DNA of 20,000 nucleotides from Prorocentrum cordatum (GCA_963575745.1 CAUYUJ010005630.1:32501-52500), one strand, 5' to 3'; positions 8,866 through 17,880 are shown, counted from the stretch's first letter. A program made the numbers and translations. The notes: a model not told the origin generated them from the sequence alone.

Positions 8866-9036
8866 CCTCCACCTCCTCCTCCTCCTCCTCCTCCACCTCC
8901 TCCTCCCGCTCCCTCCACCTCCTCCTCCTCCTCCTCCTCCTCCTCCTCCTCCTCCTCCTCCTCCCCCTGCTCCTCCTCCTCCTCCTCCTTCTCCTCTTCC
9001 TCCTCCTCCTCCTCCCTCCTCCATTCCATTTCCTTA
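8866..9036 (+). repeat. (TCC)n tract, inverted partner of the preceding purine tract
   Basis: Long TCC runs with occasional CCT, CTG and TTC variants. Its polarity is opposite to 8638-8832, giving a purine-then-pyrimidine pair on the plus strand. Confidence 0.93.
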
Positions 9037-9119
9037 TACATACCTCCTCCCGGTGGCAACCCTCGACATGTCGCCACGCATGGCGGGCTGAGCGTTTCGC
9101 CCGAGTCCACCTCCCCACG

Positions 9120-9480
9120 TATGACCCTGCAGCTTTTAAGTCTGCAGAGAGCTTCAAGAATGGAGGGCGGGTCGCTTCAAATCTGTGACTCTCGCCTCAG
9201 CGCCGCGCACATTCATTGCTAACATGTCCAGCAGTGTCAAACATGGAAGGCGGGTGACGTGTGGCTCTCGCCTTAGCGCTGCGCACGTTTGTCTTCAAAG
9301 TTTGCAGTGCCAAAGATGGAGGGCGGCTCCTTTCCAGAATGTGGCTCTGGCCTCACCGCCGCGAACATTCGCCTTAAAAGTTCGCAGCAGCTTCAAAGAT
9401 GTAGGGCGGTTCCTTGTCAAACTGTGGCTCTCACCTTAGCGCCGCGCACCTTCGTCGTAAACTGCTGCAGCAGCCCGTCG
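9120..9480 (+). repeat. Degenerate minisatellite, unit about 76-83 bp
   Basis: The phrase GTGRCTCTSRCC starts units at 9185, 9261, 9341 and 9424, giving spacings of 76, 80 and 83 bp. Each unit continues with a YAGCGCCGCGCAC-like block, then a Y/A-rich middle, a CAGCAG/CAGTG piece, and AAGATGGAGGGCGG near the end. A partial unit at 9120-9184 precedes the first. Frames here repeat SPPRTF-like words, so they are the repeat and not a gene. Confidence 0.85.
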
Positions 9481-9735
9481 TGTGGTTGAAGTCCCAGGAA
9501 TGGCATTCTGACGCGTTTAAACACTGTCAGGACACAAGAGTCACATTGATTCGAAGTTTTGGCAGTTCCGGGACAATGTCTGGTGCGGTATGAGATCGTC
9601 AGGGCGCAACAGTCGACGTTCATTCGTGGCATTGAAGTCCTAGGAATGGCGGGTTGGCACGTTTGTGGATCATCATATTGGCTTTCGATGGGGCTCTTCC
9701 CGACTTGCGAAGAGGGAACACGCCGTTGCCCCCCC
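9481..9735. other. Intergenic sequence with a diverged direct repeat
   Basis: The words TTGAAGTCCCAGGAATGGC (about 9489) and TTGAAGTCCTAGGAATGGC (about 9633) form a direct repeat about 144 bp apart, with weaker similarity downstream of each (ACGCGTTT versus CACGTTT). No gene is seen. Confidence 0.55.
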
Positions 9736-10005
9736 TCAACTCGACGGGGGGCGGACGGGGAAGGGAGGGGTCCTCCAACCTCCCTCCTCCTCGTCGCCTC
9801 CTCCCCGACCTCCCCCCCGCCCCGCCCCCCTGCACCCCCCACCCGACGGGGGCGGGGTCCCCCAAGCTCCCTCCTCCTCGCCCCGACCTCCCCCCCGCCC
9901 CCCTCCCCCCCACCCGACGGGGGGCGGGGTCGTCCACCCCCCCCTCCTCCTCCTCGCCTCTTCCCCGACCTCCCCCCATGCCCCGCCCCCCTCCCGGCGT
10001 CCGGG
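9736..10005 (+). repeat. C-rich tandem repeat with a CGACGGGGGCGG word
   Basis: Three occurrences of CGACGGGGG(G)CGG near 9742, 9844 and 9915 are each followed by CTCCCTCCTCCTCG-like and CCCCGACCTCCCCCC-like blocks. Unit lengths are uneven (about 100 and 70 bp). Long Pro/Arg/Gly frames here are artefacts. Confidence 0.7.
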
Positions 10006-10119
10006 GCCGCCTCCCCAGGGAGGGACCTCCCCCGCCGTGTACTGGCCCCCCGAGGCGGTGCGCATAAGCAGCACGTTGCCCGAGGGGGTCCCGGACCCTC
10101 ACACAAACCACCACGACGA

Positions 10120-10397
10120 CGACCTCCCACCCTCCTCGTCGTCCTTCTCCTCATCCTCCTCGTCCTCGTCGTCGTCGTCGTCGTCGTCCTCCTCCTCCTC
10201 CTGCTTCTCCTCGTCCTCGTCCTCCTCCTCCTCCTGCTCCTGCTCCTGCTCCTCTCCTCCTCCTCCTCCTCCTTCTCCTCCTCCTCCTCCTCCTCCTCCT
10301 CCTCCTCCTCGTCTTCCTCCTCCTCCTCCTCCTCCTCCTCCTCCTTGTCCTCCTCCTCCTCCTCGTCCTCCTCCTCCTCCTCCCCCAGCCCCTCGTC
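10120..10397 (+). repeat. (TCC)n/(TCG)n pyrimidine tract
   Basis: Nearly uninterrupted TCC with TCG and TGC variants, among the longest pyrimidine blocks in the window. It is followed 100 bp later by a purine tract of similar length. Confidence 0.95.
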
Positions 10398-10499
10398 GTT
10401 GCTCCCCACCCTCCCTCGTCGTTGGGAGGCGTCCTCCGACTGGATGGTCATCGCCGTCGGCCTGCTCGCGGCGGCGGCCTCCGCGGGATCGCCGCGTGG

Positions 10500-10775
10500 G
10501 CCGGAGGAGGAGGAGGAGGAGGAGGAGGAGGAGGAGGAGGAGGAGGAGGGGGAGGAGGAGGAGGAGGAGGAGGAGGGGGGGGGAGGAGGGGGAGGAGGAG
10601 TAGGGTGACAAGGAGGAGGAGGAGAGGAGGAGGAGGAGGAGGAGGAAGAAGGGGAGAAGGGCAGACGGTGGAGGGAGGGAGGGAGGGGGGGAGGAGGGAG
10701 AAGGCAGACGTGGGGGAGGGAGGGAGGGGAGGAGGGGAGGGAGGGAGCAGGAGGGAGGGGGCGAGGGAGGGCGAG
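10500..10775 (+). repeat. (GGA)n passing into (GGGA)n purine tract
   Basis: Pure GGA at 10505-10605, a short interruption (TAGGGTGACAAGG), more GGA, then GGGAGGGA and GGGGGAGG repeats. It is the opposite-polarity partner of 10120-10397. Confidence 0.95.
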
Positions 10776-10861
10776 CCAGCGAGCGAGCGAGGCGCCAGTG
10801 CAGGCTCATGCGTCGACGAAACCCGCGTGTCTGTGCCCCTTTGGGCAAGGCGCGTGAGGCA

Positions 10862-10990
10862 GTGGGGAAGGAGGGAGGGGAGAGGGAAGGGAGGGGGGAG
10901 AGGGGCCAAGGAGGAGGGAGAGAGGGAGGGAGGGAAGGAGGGAGAGGAGAAGTGAGAGAGGAATGGGAGGAGGGAGGGAGGGGATAGCAG
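10862..10990 (+). repeat. (GGGA)n/(GGAG)n purine tract
   Basis: GGGAGGGA and GAGAGGGA repeats on the plus strand, separated from the previous tract by about 85 bp of ordinary sequence that includes a short (GCGA)n run near 10780. Confidence 0.9.
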
Positions 10991-11399
10991 GGAGGAAGGT
11001 GGATGGCGCGGTCGACTAGGGAAGGATAGAGGTGGGAGGATGAATCATGACAACAGAGACGAAGGTGGAGAGCGCACAGGGAGGGATAGAAGGATTAATT
11101 CGAAGATAAGACGGTGGATGGCGCAGATGAATGTGGGGGTGGGGAGAGGAAGATGGGATGGAGGAGGGGGGAGCAGGCAGGAGGTAGGGAGGAGGGAAGA
11201 GAGAAAGGGAGACGATCCAGCACTGCACACTGAATCTCTGACCATCCGCCCATACGCCGGCCGACGACCATCGTTCGACGTCGAATTCTGGCCTGAAGAG
11301 TCCCACAGGCGAGTTGAAGTAGCCGCGCACTGTCTGTCAGGAAACTCGATCCACAGCAGAAGGAGGAGCACCACACACACACACCTGCGTAAAGGAAAC
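10991..11399. other. Intergenic sequence, no gene recognised
   Basis: Purine-biased at first, with the word GGTGGATGGCGC occurring near 10999 and 11113. The rest is of ordinary complexity, with an (AC)n run near 11373. Nothing gene-like is supported. Confidence 0.5.
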
Positions 11400-11580
11400 T
11401 CCTCCTCCTCCTCCTCGTCCTCGTCCTCGTTGTCGTCGTCTTCCTACTTCTCCTCGTCCTACTGCTTCTCCGCCTCCTCCTCCTCCTCCTCCTGCTCCTC
11501 CCCCCCGCCTCCTCCTCCTCCTCCTCCTCCTCCTCCTCCTCCTCCTGCTTCTCCTCCTCCTCCTCCTCCTTCTCCTCCCT
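11400..11580 (+). repeat. (TCC)n/(TCG)n pyrimidine tract
   Basis: TCC repeats with TCG and TGC variants, interrupted by TACTTC and CTGCTTC words. The pure core is at about 11508-11545. Confidence 0.93.
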
Positions 11581-11710
11581 TTCGGGAGGGGATGCTGTTG
11601 GGAGAGGGGGGGCCCTCCCGAGAGGTGCGGGCGAGACGCGGGAGGGGAGCAGAGGAGGACGCGAACAAGGAAGGCCTGCTGAATTTATCTGCTGTGACCG
11701 TGGCCCGTTC

Positions 11711-11764
11711 CCGTCCTCCTCCTCATCCTTCTCCTCCTCCTTCTCCTCCTCCTCCTCCTCCTCT
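11711..11764 (+). repeat. (TCC)n tract at the LINE B 5' junction
   Basis: TCC/CTC repeats that stop abruptly at CTCAAGGCAC, where the LINE B sequence begins. The polarity relative to the element is the same as at the LINE A 5' end. Confidence 0.9.
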
Positions 11765-11913
11765 CAAGGCACTTGGGCTCGAACAAGTGGGTCAGTGGCC
11801 TGGGGGCCACTGCGCACCCGTTTCCGCGCGAGCCCTTCCCTGTACCTCATGGTGGTGCTTGAATGTGTTCACTTGTATCTCTGACACATTTGCATGTGTT
11901 CGCGAAAGCAGGG
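11765..11913 (+). other. LINE B 5' leader
   Basis: Unique sequence between the microsatellite and the chosen ORF1 ATG at 11914. An in-frame upstream ATG at 11863 would add 17 residues with no recognisable feature. I prefer 11914 because the cysteine cluster follows it closely, but the choice is open. Confidence 0.45.
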
Positions 11914-13014
11914 ATGTCTCCGCCACGTGCCAGACCATGGACACGTTGCGGCAATTGCCAGAAGTGCGAGTACAATGACAAGCTTCGCTCCAACAACATG
12001 CAGTGCCCAGGCTGCAGCCATCAGATCAAGAAGCTGTTCAAACCCCACGGTTCCCGCCATGTGCACTTCGAGGACGAGTCCGACTGGGAGAACAGCAGTG
12101 CCGGCAGCAATCGCTCACGCGACAGAGGACGCAAGAGCAAGGATCTGGCCGCCGTGCAGCTGGACGAGTTTTTGGAGAAGGCCCTGCGCACGGCGCAGGA
12201 CGAGGAGATGAGGACGGCGCTCGCTGCCCAGCGGAACCGCCTCGCCGCGCTCCCCGCCGCGTCTGGACAGACGGCGGCCGAGTCGGTCAAGCGTGCCGAC
12301 GGGGCGTGGCGGGCGGCTAGCCATCGGCACGAGCAGCTGGTGTCGCAGGTGCTGAGACTGCGCTCTCAGCTCCAGGCCGCCGAGGCCAAGGAGCAGAGCG
12401 CGGCCAAGGAGTTGGCCCTTGCCGAGCGGGCCAAGAAGGACGCCGCCGCCGCCCTGGCCGAGGCGGAGGGCGTCCAAGGCTCGGAGGAAACGGCGCCCAG
12501 CGGCGCTGACGGCAAGACGCCGATTATTAGTAGTATTTAGATGAACCCCGAGGTCTTCGACAAGTTCGAGGAATGGGGGTGTAAGGAGACCGACAAGCAG
12601 GCTTTGCGTCAGCCCAAGTCGGAGTTAGAGACGTGGAAGCAGATTTTCGAGTCCAAGGACGCGGAGCTCAAGCAGTTCCTGGAGAAGGTCGCCAAGGCAG
12701 AGCAGGAGGTCCTCAGCAGGATGCAGAAGAGGCGCAAGACAGACGAGGGCGCCGCGGCTGGCGGCCCAGGCGACGGAGCTGGCGGTGGCGGCCCGAGCGG
12801 CGGCCCACAGTCAGCCGCGGCGGTGGCCGCGCACGCCGCGGCGCAGCCATCGGAGGCTGAGCTCAAGGCCGAGGCCGACGAGCTGTCGCAGGAGCGGTTC
12901 AAGGCGGCGGCAGCGGCCAAGGCAATGGGCAAGGGCAACGCCGCAGCTCCGAAGGCCGCGGCCAAGCCTGGAGGCGCTGCTGGCGCGGGAGGCGCTGGCG
13001 GCGGCAGCTCTTGA
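11914..13014 (+). pseudogene. LINE B ORF1: Cys-rich zinc-binding and coiled-coil protein with internal TAG
   Basis: From the ATG at 11914 the protein opens with a cysteine cluster C-x2-C-x2-C-x12-C-x2-C (RCGNCQKC ... QCPGC), probably a zinc ribbon, then a basic KKLFKPHGSR patch, a DRGRK region, and a long Ala/Glu-rich coiled coil (SQVLRLRSQLQAAEAKEQSAAKEL in part). An in-frame TAG at 12538-12540 is followed at once by ATG. The same frame continues with another coiled-coil segment (ELKQFLEKVAKAEQEVL), a basic QKRRKTDE patch and an Ala/Gly-rich tail to a TGA at 13012-13014. The unbroken character across the TAG argues for one original protein. A role in binding element RNA is inferred from position and composition. 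The Ala/Gly-rich style also continues past the TGA towards the EEP. Confidence 0.7.
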
Positions 13015-13979
13015 CTAGGCGCGGCAAGTGCCGATGCTGCTGCGGCGAGTCAGCAGCAAGGGGGAGCCAGTGCTTCTCCTGGCGCTACTACCACGACAAG
13101 GATGTGTTTCTCGAACGTCACATGCGTGGGCGACAAGGCCTGGAACTTCATCGAGGCAATGTCGTCCAGTCATGATTTTCTAGCCGTGTGCGAGACACAC
13201 ATCGGGAAGCAAGCGACGAGCAAGTGGTCCACTCGTGCTCGTCAAGCGTCGATGAAGCTGTTCGCGAATCCTGCTCGGCCGAAGTCCAAGTGGATCAAGC
13301 CTGACGAGCAGATGGACAGCCATAGCAACGAGGGGGCGAGTGGCTTCTCACTAGCAATCATCGGCCTGTTCAACTTCTGGCTGAAGCTCGTTCTGCAGGC
13401 GGCGTCCGTGCTGAGCGTGGCAACATGTGCGATGGGTTCGTGCCGTGTGTCGCTCACATGAGGGGGTTTTCCCTGGCCGTCTTTTACTTCTACGGACATT
13501 CAGGCATCACATTCCGTGATGTTAACGTTGCACTCTTCAGGAAACTAGGATGTCTTCTTCGGCCTTTACAGATTCCATAGATCGTTGCAGCAGACTGGAA
13601 CCTGTCACCAGAGAGCATAGTTCGTTCAGGGTGGCTGGAGCGCGTTGGAGGTCAGATAGGTCGTTCAGATGCGCAGTTCACGCGCACGCCAGCAGGAGGA
13701 AGAGCGCCAAGCCATCTAGATTACTTGATAGTGGGTCATATGGCGCGTGCATATGCACGCCACGTTTTGCCCGTTGTCGCAGCGCCCTGGAAATCACACA
13801 TCGGTCTCAGCACCGAGTTGGTGTCTCAGGGAGCTCAGCTGTACACTAGGTATCTCGGTATCCCCGATCGCCTCCCCCGGGTCTGCAAGCCCCTTCTCTC
13901 AGGCGACCCCTGGCTCCAAGGCCAGCATTGCCAAGACCAAGAGGGCGTTTTCAAGGTTGGAGGCCAAGCAGAAGCGTGA
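13015..13979 (+). pseudogene. LINE B ORF2, EEP endonuclease domain (stop and frame break)
   Basis: After an Ala/Gln/Ser-rich join in the ORF1 frame, FSNVTCVGDKAW (metal-site Asn) and FLAVCETHIG (catalytic Glu at 13192-13194) mark the start of the endonuclease fold. Near 13340-13360 the reading moves to another frame with GFVPCVAHMRGFSLAVFYFYG. It has an in-frame TAG at 13578-13580 directly before IVAADWNLSPE, the GDWN-type motif (Asp at 13593-13595). SGWLERVGG, LDYLIVGH and a PWKSHIGLS terminus follow, the last standing where the catalytic His motif is expected. The frame closes with TGA at 13977-13979. The domain would nick target DNA. Its sequence is clearly unlike the LINE A endonuclease. 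Confidence 0.8.
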
Positions 13980-15122
13980 TTCATGTTTTAAGTCTTGGTT
14001 TTCCCAAGGGCTCGGCTTAGATGAGGAGGCGGAAGATATCTGCGGCTCGGGTTCTGGTCTCGCCCCATCCTCGCCCTCCCGACCCTCGGCCCTCAGTGAC
14101 GTGGGCACCCACTGCGAGGACGGCGGTGAACCCGCTTCCTCAGGCGACGAGTGGGAGGGCTGCTCGGAGGACGACCCCTGGGCGGACGAGACGGTTTTCA
14201 GACCCGCGGCCGCCCCGGGCCGCCCCGCCTCTCTCGGGCCTTGCACCTGTTCAATCAGTCGGACAATCGGATAGTGATAATTCGGCCCCGCGTGAGCCGT
14301 TGGGCCCCCCAGGCCCAGCCGCCCAAGGGTCGTCTTCCGTGGGGCCGTCCGACACGCTAAAGTGGCAGCCCGATTTTCACGTTCCCAGCAGCACGTGGCT
14401 CGAGCAAAGACAGACATCGGGTTCACTCCTGCCTCTGCCTGCCCCCCCTGCCTCTGCGATTGCTGGGGCCGCAGCCTACCGCCTCGGCTCAAACGATCCG
14501 GCTGTGTTGAGCTCCTTGTGCGCAAGCTGGATCCGAACAGTTGAAGCCTCCATGCACACTCACCATAAGCAGGTCTTCTCTGGAGTGCCACGTGGATCGG
14601 CACCTCAGTTTCAAGAGGCGTGTGTCCAGCAGGCCACGCCGACGAGAGTAGCACCGTTACGTGATCGAGTCTGCAGCTGGTGGGCACGGGCCAGCACAGT
14701 CATCAACAGTATTACACGACATCTTCGGAGAGCTGGAGGTACCAAGCAACTCAATATTTTGCACGGCGCAGGCCGACGTTTGTTGGACGACATCCCTGAG
14801 CCAACGTCTCAGATTGTTCGTCCCACGGGCCGGTATCAGTGGGATTACTGGACTCATTTGTTGGCCCACCTTCGTGGAGGCGAGCTGGCTGTTTTGGGTG
14901 CCAGCTCTCAGGCCATCGAGAAGTTGGCGAGCCGCAGTCAGAGGCACGCCATCGGTCAGGCCATGAGAGAATTTCGTGAATGGGCAGAGACGGCACCAGC
15001 AACCGGCATCCTACACAAGGAGCTGAAGGACCCCATGCCCGAGGTCAAGGATGTTGTCGTCGACGGCCAGGCCATGCTACACCCGAGAAACGTTCTTGAT
15101 CATAAGAGTCGAGAGTGGGAGG
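13980..15122 (+). pseudogene. LINE B ORF2, linker between endonuclease and RT
   Basis: Coding character continues in changing frames. First comes a basic/acidic piece in the frame ending at 14274 (KTKRAFSRLEAKQKRDSC, then SGDEWEGCSEDDPWADE). Then, from about 14270, a 300-codon frame contains DTLKWQPDFHVPSSTWLEQR, many spaced Trp residues (RVCSWWARAS, YQWDYWTHLL), AMREFREWAETAPATGILH, and SREWEEI just before the nested insertion. This Trp-spaced, helix-rich segment lies where dinoflagellate LINE polyproteins carry an N-terminal extension of the RT. No catalytic motif is seen. Confidence 0.6.
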
Positions 15123-15300
15123 AGATCATTTTTTTATTCCGGCCGGCAACGCTCGTTACCCGGGAGGGGGGGGGGGTCGTGCCCCCCGGGTAACGGTAAC
15201 GCTTGGGCTGGGCGGGGTATGGCGAAGCAGGGGCGCTCTGCGATCGCCATAGTATGCGCGCGAGCAGCACTCTCTGCCTGAGAGCACCACAGTGGCTTGC

Positions 15301-15326
15301 GATTCGAGTACAAGCGCAAAGCCCGC
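15301..15326 (+). repeat. 26-bp direct repeat, copy 1
   Basis: Begins GATTCGAGTACAAGC and ends AAAGCCCGC. It is identical to 15512-15537, so the nested element contains an internal duplication on either side of the (GAC)n block. Confidence 0.95.
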
Positions 15327-15397
15327 CGCGTGGTCCCGGCACCACGCCCGCGCCCGCGCGCGCGACGACGATGATCGACGAGCGACGAGCGACGAGG

Positions 15398-15461
15398 TCG
15401 ACGACGACGACGACGACGTTTGCCGCCTGTTTCGGCCTCCGGAGGCCGTTTTCGGGCGCCG

Positions 15462-15511
<50 letters not shown>
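15398..15511 (+). repeat. (GAC)n microsatellite with a 16-bp palindrome between its two parts
   Basis: Two CGA/GAC runs (about 15398-15418 and 15462-15511) flank the perfect palindrome CGGCCTCCGGAGGCCG at 15433-15448. The longer run ends exactly where the second 26-bp repeat starts. Confidence 0.9.
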
Positions 15512-15513
<2 letters not shown>

Positions 15514-15537
15514 TTCGAGTACAAGCGCAAAGCCCGC
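15512..15537 (+). repeat. 26-bp direct repeat, copy 2
   Basis: Exact copy of 15301-15326, separated from it by 185 bp. Confidence 0.95.
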
Positions 15538-15677
15538 AAGCACCAGCATCGCGCATGCGAGCGCCGCAATGGCCTGCGAGCGCCCACAGTGCGCCTGCGA
15601 CCACCACACCACAGTGCGCATGCCTTCGGGCACCAGCATGTTGGAGGGGAAGACCGAGACCCCCCCCGCGTACGAGC

Positions 15678-15704
15678 GGGGGGGGGGGGGGGGGGGGGGG
15701 GGGG
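15678..15704 (+). repeat. Poly-G run of 27
   Basis: An uninterrupted G homopolymer near the right end of the nested element. A G11 run occurs at the matching place near its left end (15166-15176), facing a C6 run. The lengths may be unreliable in the assembly. Confidence 0.9.
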
Positions 15705-15755
15705 CGAGGCCCGGGTAACGAGCGTTACCCCCCAGAGGATAAAAAAACAATCTCG

Positions 15756-17358
15756 AGAAGGTCTGGGCCCCCGCTTTCTTGACAACTGACGGGTCCAGCA
15801 TCGAGTTTGCAGATCTCGAGGTGCTCTTCCGCGAGATCCGCGCGAGAGTTCAGTATGAGTCACTGCCGCCACTGACAGTGCAGGATTTACGTGAAGCCTT
15901 GAAACCCATCAAGGCGACGGCAGCCATGGGGGTGGACCGCCTGAGCTCGCGCGACCTTCTCCGCTTGCCCGACGAGGCTTTACAGGCGATGTCGGCATTG
16001 CTCAATGCGCGCGAGGCCGCCCAGACCTGGCCACGGCAAGTTTCACTTACGACCGGAACTCTTCTCCCGAAGAAATTACCAGGAGACAGAATTATTGGGC
16101 TTCTTCCGCACCTGTCGCGCGTGTGGTCGCAGACTCGAGAGACACATGCGAAGCAGTGGGCCTCTGAGTGCGAGGCTCATTGTGGGGCGCGGCCATCAAA
16201 GGAAATGCAACGATCCGCGAAGCTTTCTCGAGAGCGATCGACGAGGAGTTAGCGGCGAGGCTCAAGATCAGCCACGAGAACGGGTTGCTGGACATGTGCC
16301 AGTTCTATGACACGATCGGGTGGCTGATGGTCGGCAAGACCGCGACGCGGCTCGACTTCCCCGCGGAGGTGCTGGGGTTGGAGCTGATGCAGTGCATGGC
16401 GGCGCGGTGCCTGCGCCAGTCGGGCGCCTACTCGGAGCAATTCGCGCCGCTGCGGTCAGTTGTTCAGGGCCTCCGCGGAGACACGCGTTTCGCCAAGCGC
16501 GCGACGTACCACGCCATGCATCGGCTGACGACGGTGAACGTGGGTATGTCTCAGCGATTATGGATCGACGATCTCAGCCAGTCGGTCAATATTACCAGGG
16601 AGACGACGCGCAATAAGCTCGTGCGGTGCCTTGTGGATACGTGCAGATCCATGCGACGAGCTGGTCTTTCTATCCCGCCGAAAAGTATTGTAGCATGCGC
16701 GAAGTTGGACGACGCCAAGGCCATCGTCAGACGAGTTCGTCCTCATGGATTTGTGATCAAAGCTGCGCCGCAGGCGCTGTACCTGGGTGCCGACCTCGGT
16801 GGAGGGCTGCACCATGCACGTGCCAGTCGGACAGCTCGACAGGCCAAGCATAAAGCCATGCACAAGCGCGTCATCAAATATGTCAGAGCCACCCGCCGTC
16901 ACGGTCTCACGTCAAGGCTGGAGCAGCAGGGTGCGCAAGCAGCTGGTGCCTACGGGCACCAGCTTCACGGCGTTTTCGGAAATGCCATGACACAGTTTCC
17001 CAAGAAGTTGGGCAACACTCTTGGACCGATTATGTCGGGGCGATGCCTCACCACTCTGGTTGAGTTGAAGGCAGTTGGCAGAGATCCCGCATGCAAGCTC
17101 CCACGAGTGTGTCTTCGCTTGTGGCTATCTCGCTGGTTTCGTCAGCCGACCATGCGTGACAGCGTCGTGCGCACGCGGCCAGGACTAACCCATGAGCTTG
17201 GAGCTTTGTCACCAAACCAGAGGGCACGGCAGATCCGCGGACCTCAGGGCGCGGTGATTTGCTACCTGCTGCAAGCTGGGTGGCGGCCCGACTCGCCGAC
17301 CAGTTGGACCGCCCCAGCCACGGATGACGGTCAAGAGCACACCTGGCAGTTTTTTAGT
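15756..17358 (+). pseudogene. LINE B ORF2, reverse transcriptase domain
   Basis: The fingers read KATAAMGVDRLSSRDLLRL, then LTTGTLLPKK and GDRIIGLLPHLSRVW, the PK...R.I.L.P...R pattern of RTs. Near 16180 the frame changes to WGAAIKGNATIREAF, then motif A LLDMCQFYDTI (Asp at 16291-16293), motif B SVVQGLRGDTRFAKRATY, and motif C RLWIDDLSQSV (Asp pair 16567-16572). PPKSIVACAK and LYLGADLGGG follow as motifs D and E, then an Arg-rich thumb. The three catalytic Asp residues are kept, unlike in LINE A. The frame closes at a TGA after QFFS, where a T6 run (17350-17355) marks a probable frame break: the next frame continues with coding-like LVDNLKGIGHLDAPSAFFDE. The RT call is firm. Confidence 0.88.
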
Positions 17359-17880
17359 TGACAATCTCAAAGGCATTGGGCACTTAGACGCCCCCAGCGC
17401 TTTCTTCGACGAGTATGAGCGCACAGTTCAGAATGATTGGTGGAAGCGTGCAGTCCAGCATTACAAAGGAGCAGTTCTTGAAGGTGGGGCCTGCAATCAG
17501 TCATACCGACGGCTCCTGCAACACCTGGAGGGAGCTCCTGGTGGACGACGGCTCGCAGGCCTTATGCTTGCTATATCAGTAGGGGCCACGTGGCCCGCAC
17601 GCGGCGGCAGGAGCGAGCCAAGCAGGAGATGTCGCAAGAATGCCTTCGCTGTCGCGGTCATCGAGAGACAGCATTTCATCGCGCGTGGGCCTGCGAAGGC
17701 CGATGCGAACATGACATACATCAGTCAACAGAGAAGTATGTTGGAGAAGCCTACGCCCAGGGGGAGGCAGACGCCCGCTTCTGGACCAGAGGTCCCATCC
17801 CAGCCGCCTGGCTTTTTGTGGAGGCGCCGCAGGGGCACGAGAGCTGGAGCACCACTGGCGAGGAGTGGGCGCGCGCGAGC
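17359..17880 (+). pseudogene. LINE B ORF2, segment with Cys/His knuckle between RT and RNase H
   Basis: The first part (VDNLKGIGHLDAPSAFFDEYERTV, then NDWWKRAVQHYKGAVLEGG) reads in one frame to about 17560. It then moves to another frame with HVARTRRQERAKQEM and the knuckle ECLRCRGHRETAFHRAWAC, a C-x2-C ... H-x3-W-x-C pattern. This kind of knuckle after the RT is common in LINE ORF2 proteins. A comparable but differently spaced one is present in LINE A. The end passes into RNase H by another frame change near 17870-17885. Confidence 0.7.

Larger units (their letters stand above)
15123..15755. mobile_element. MITE-like element with terminal inverted repeats, nested in LINE B
   Basis: A perfect 16-bp inverted pair, ACGCTCGTTACCCGGG at 15149-15164 and its complement at 15710-15725, sits inside longer imperfect ends. 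Outside them a T7-AT (15129-15137) mirrors an AT-A7 (15739-15747), and GAGATC (15123-15128) mirrors AATCTC (15750-15755). The heptamer GGTAACG or its complement occurs at both ends, twice overlapping at 15189-15201. A 3-bp GAG flanks both outer ends and may be a target duplication, but could be chance. No transposase is encoded. LINE B ORF2 reads in the same frame before (SREWEEI) and after (EKVWAPAF), which fits an insertion into an existing coding sequence. A transposon-derived intron (introner) is the alternative. Confidence 0.72.

Noticed and set aside
9120-9480. A CRISPR-like array
   Set aside because: Units are diverged and about 80 bp with no exact short repeat and unique spacer structure; the setting is a eukaryotic nuclear genome.
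8526-10848. Several 150-350-codon frames on both strands with poly-Ser, poly-Pro, poly-Glu or poly-Gly
   Set aside because: They are translations of trinucleotide repeats; frames of all six phases are open at once, which is a compositional effect.
15203-15789. Frames with poly-Asp, poly-Thr or poly-Arg in the nested element
   Set aside because: They come from the (GAC)n repeat; the element shows no transposase motif.
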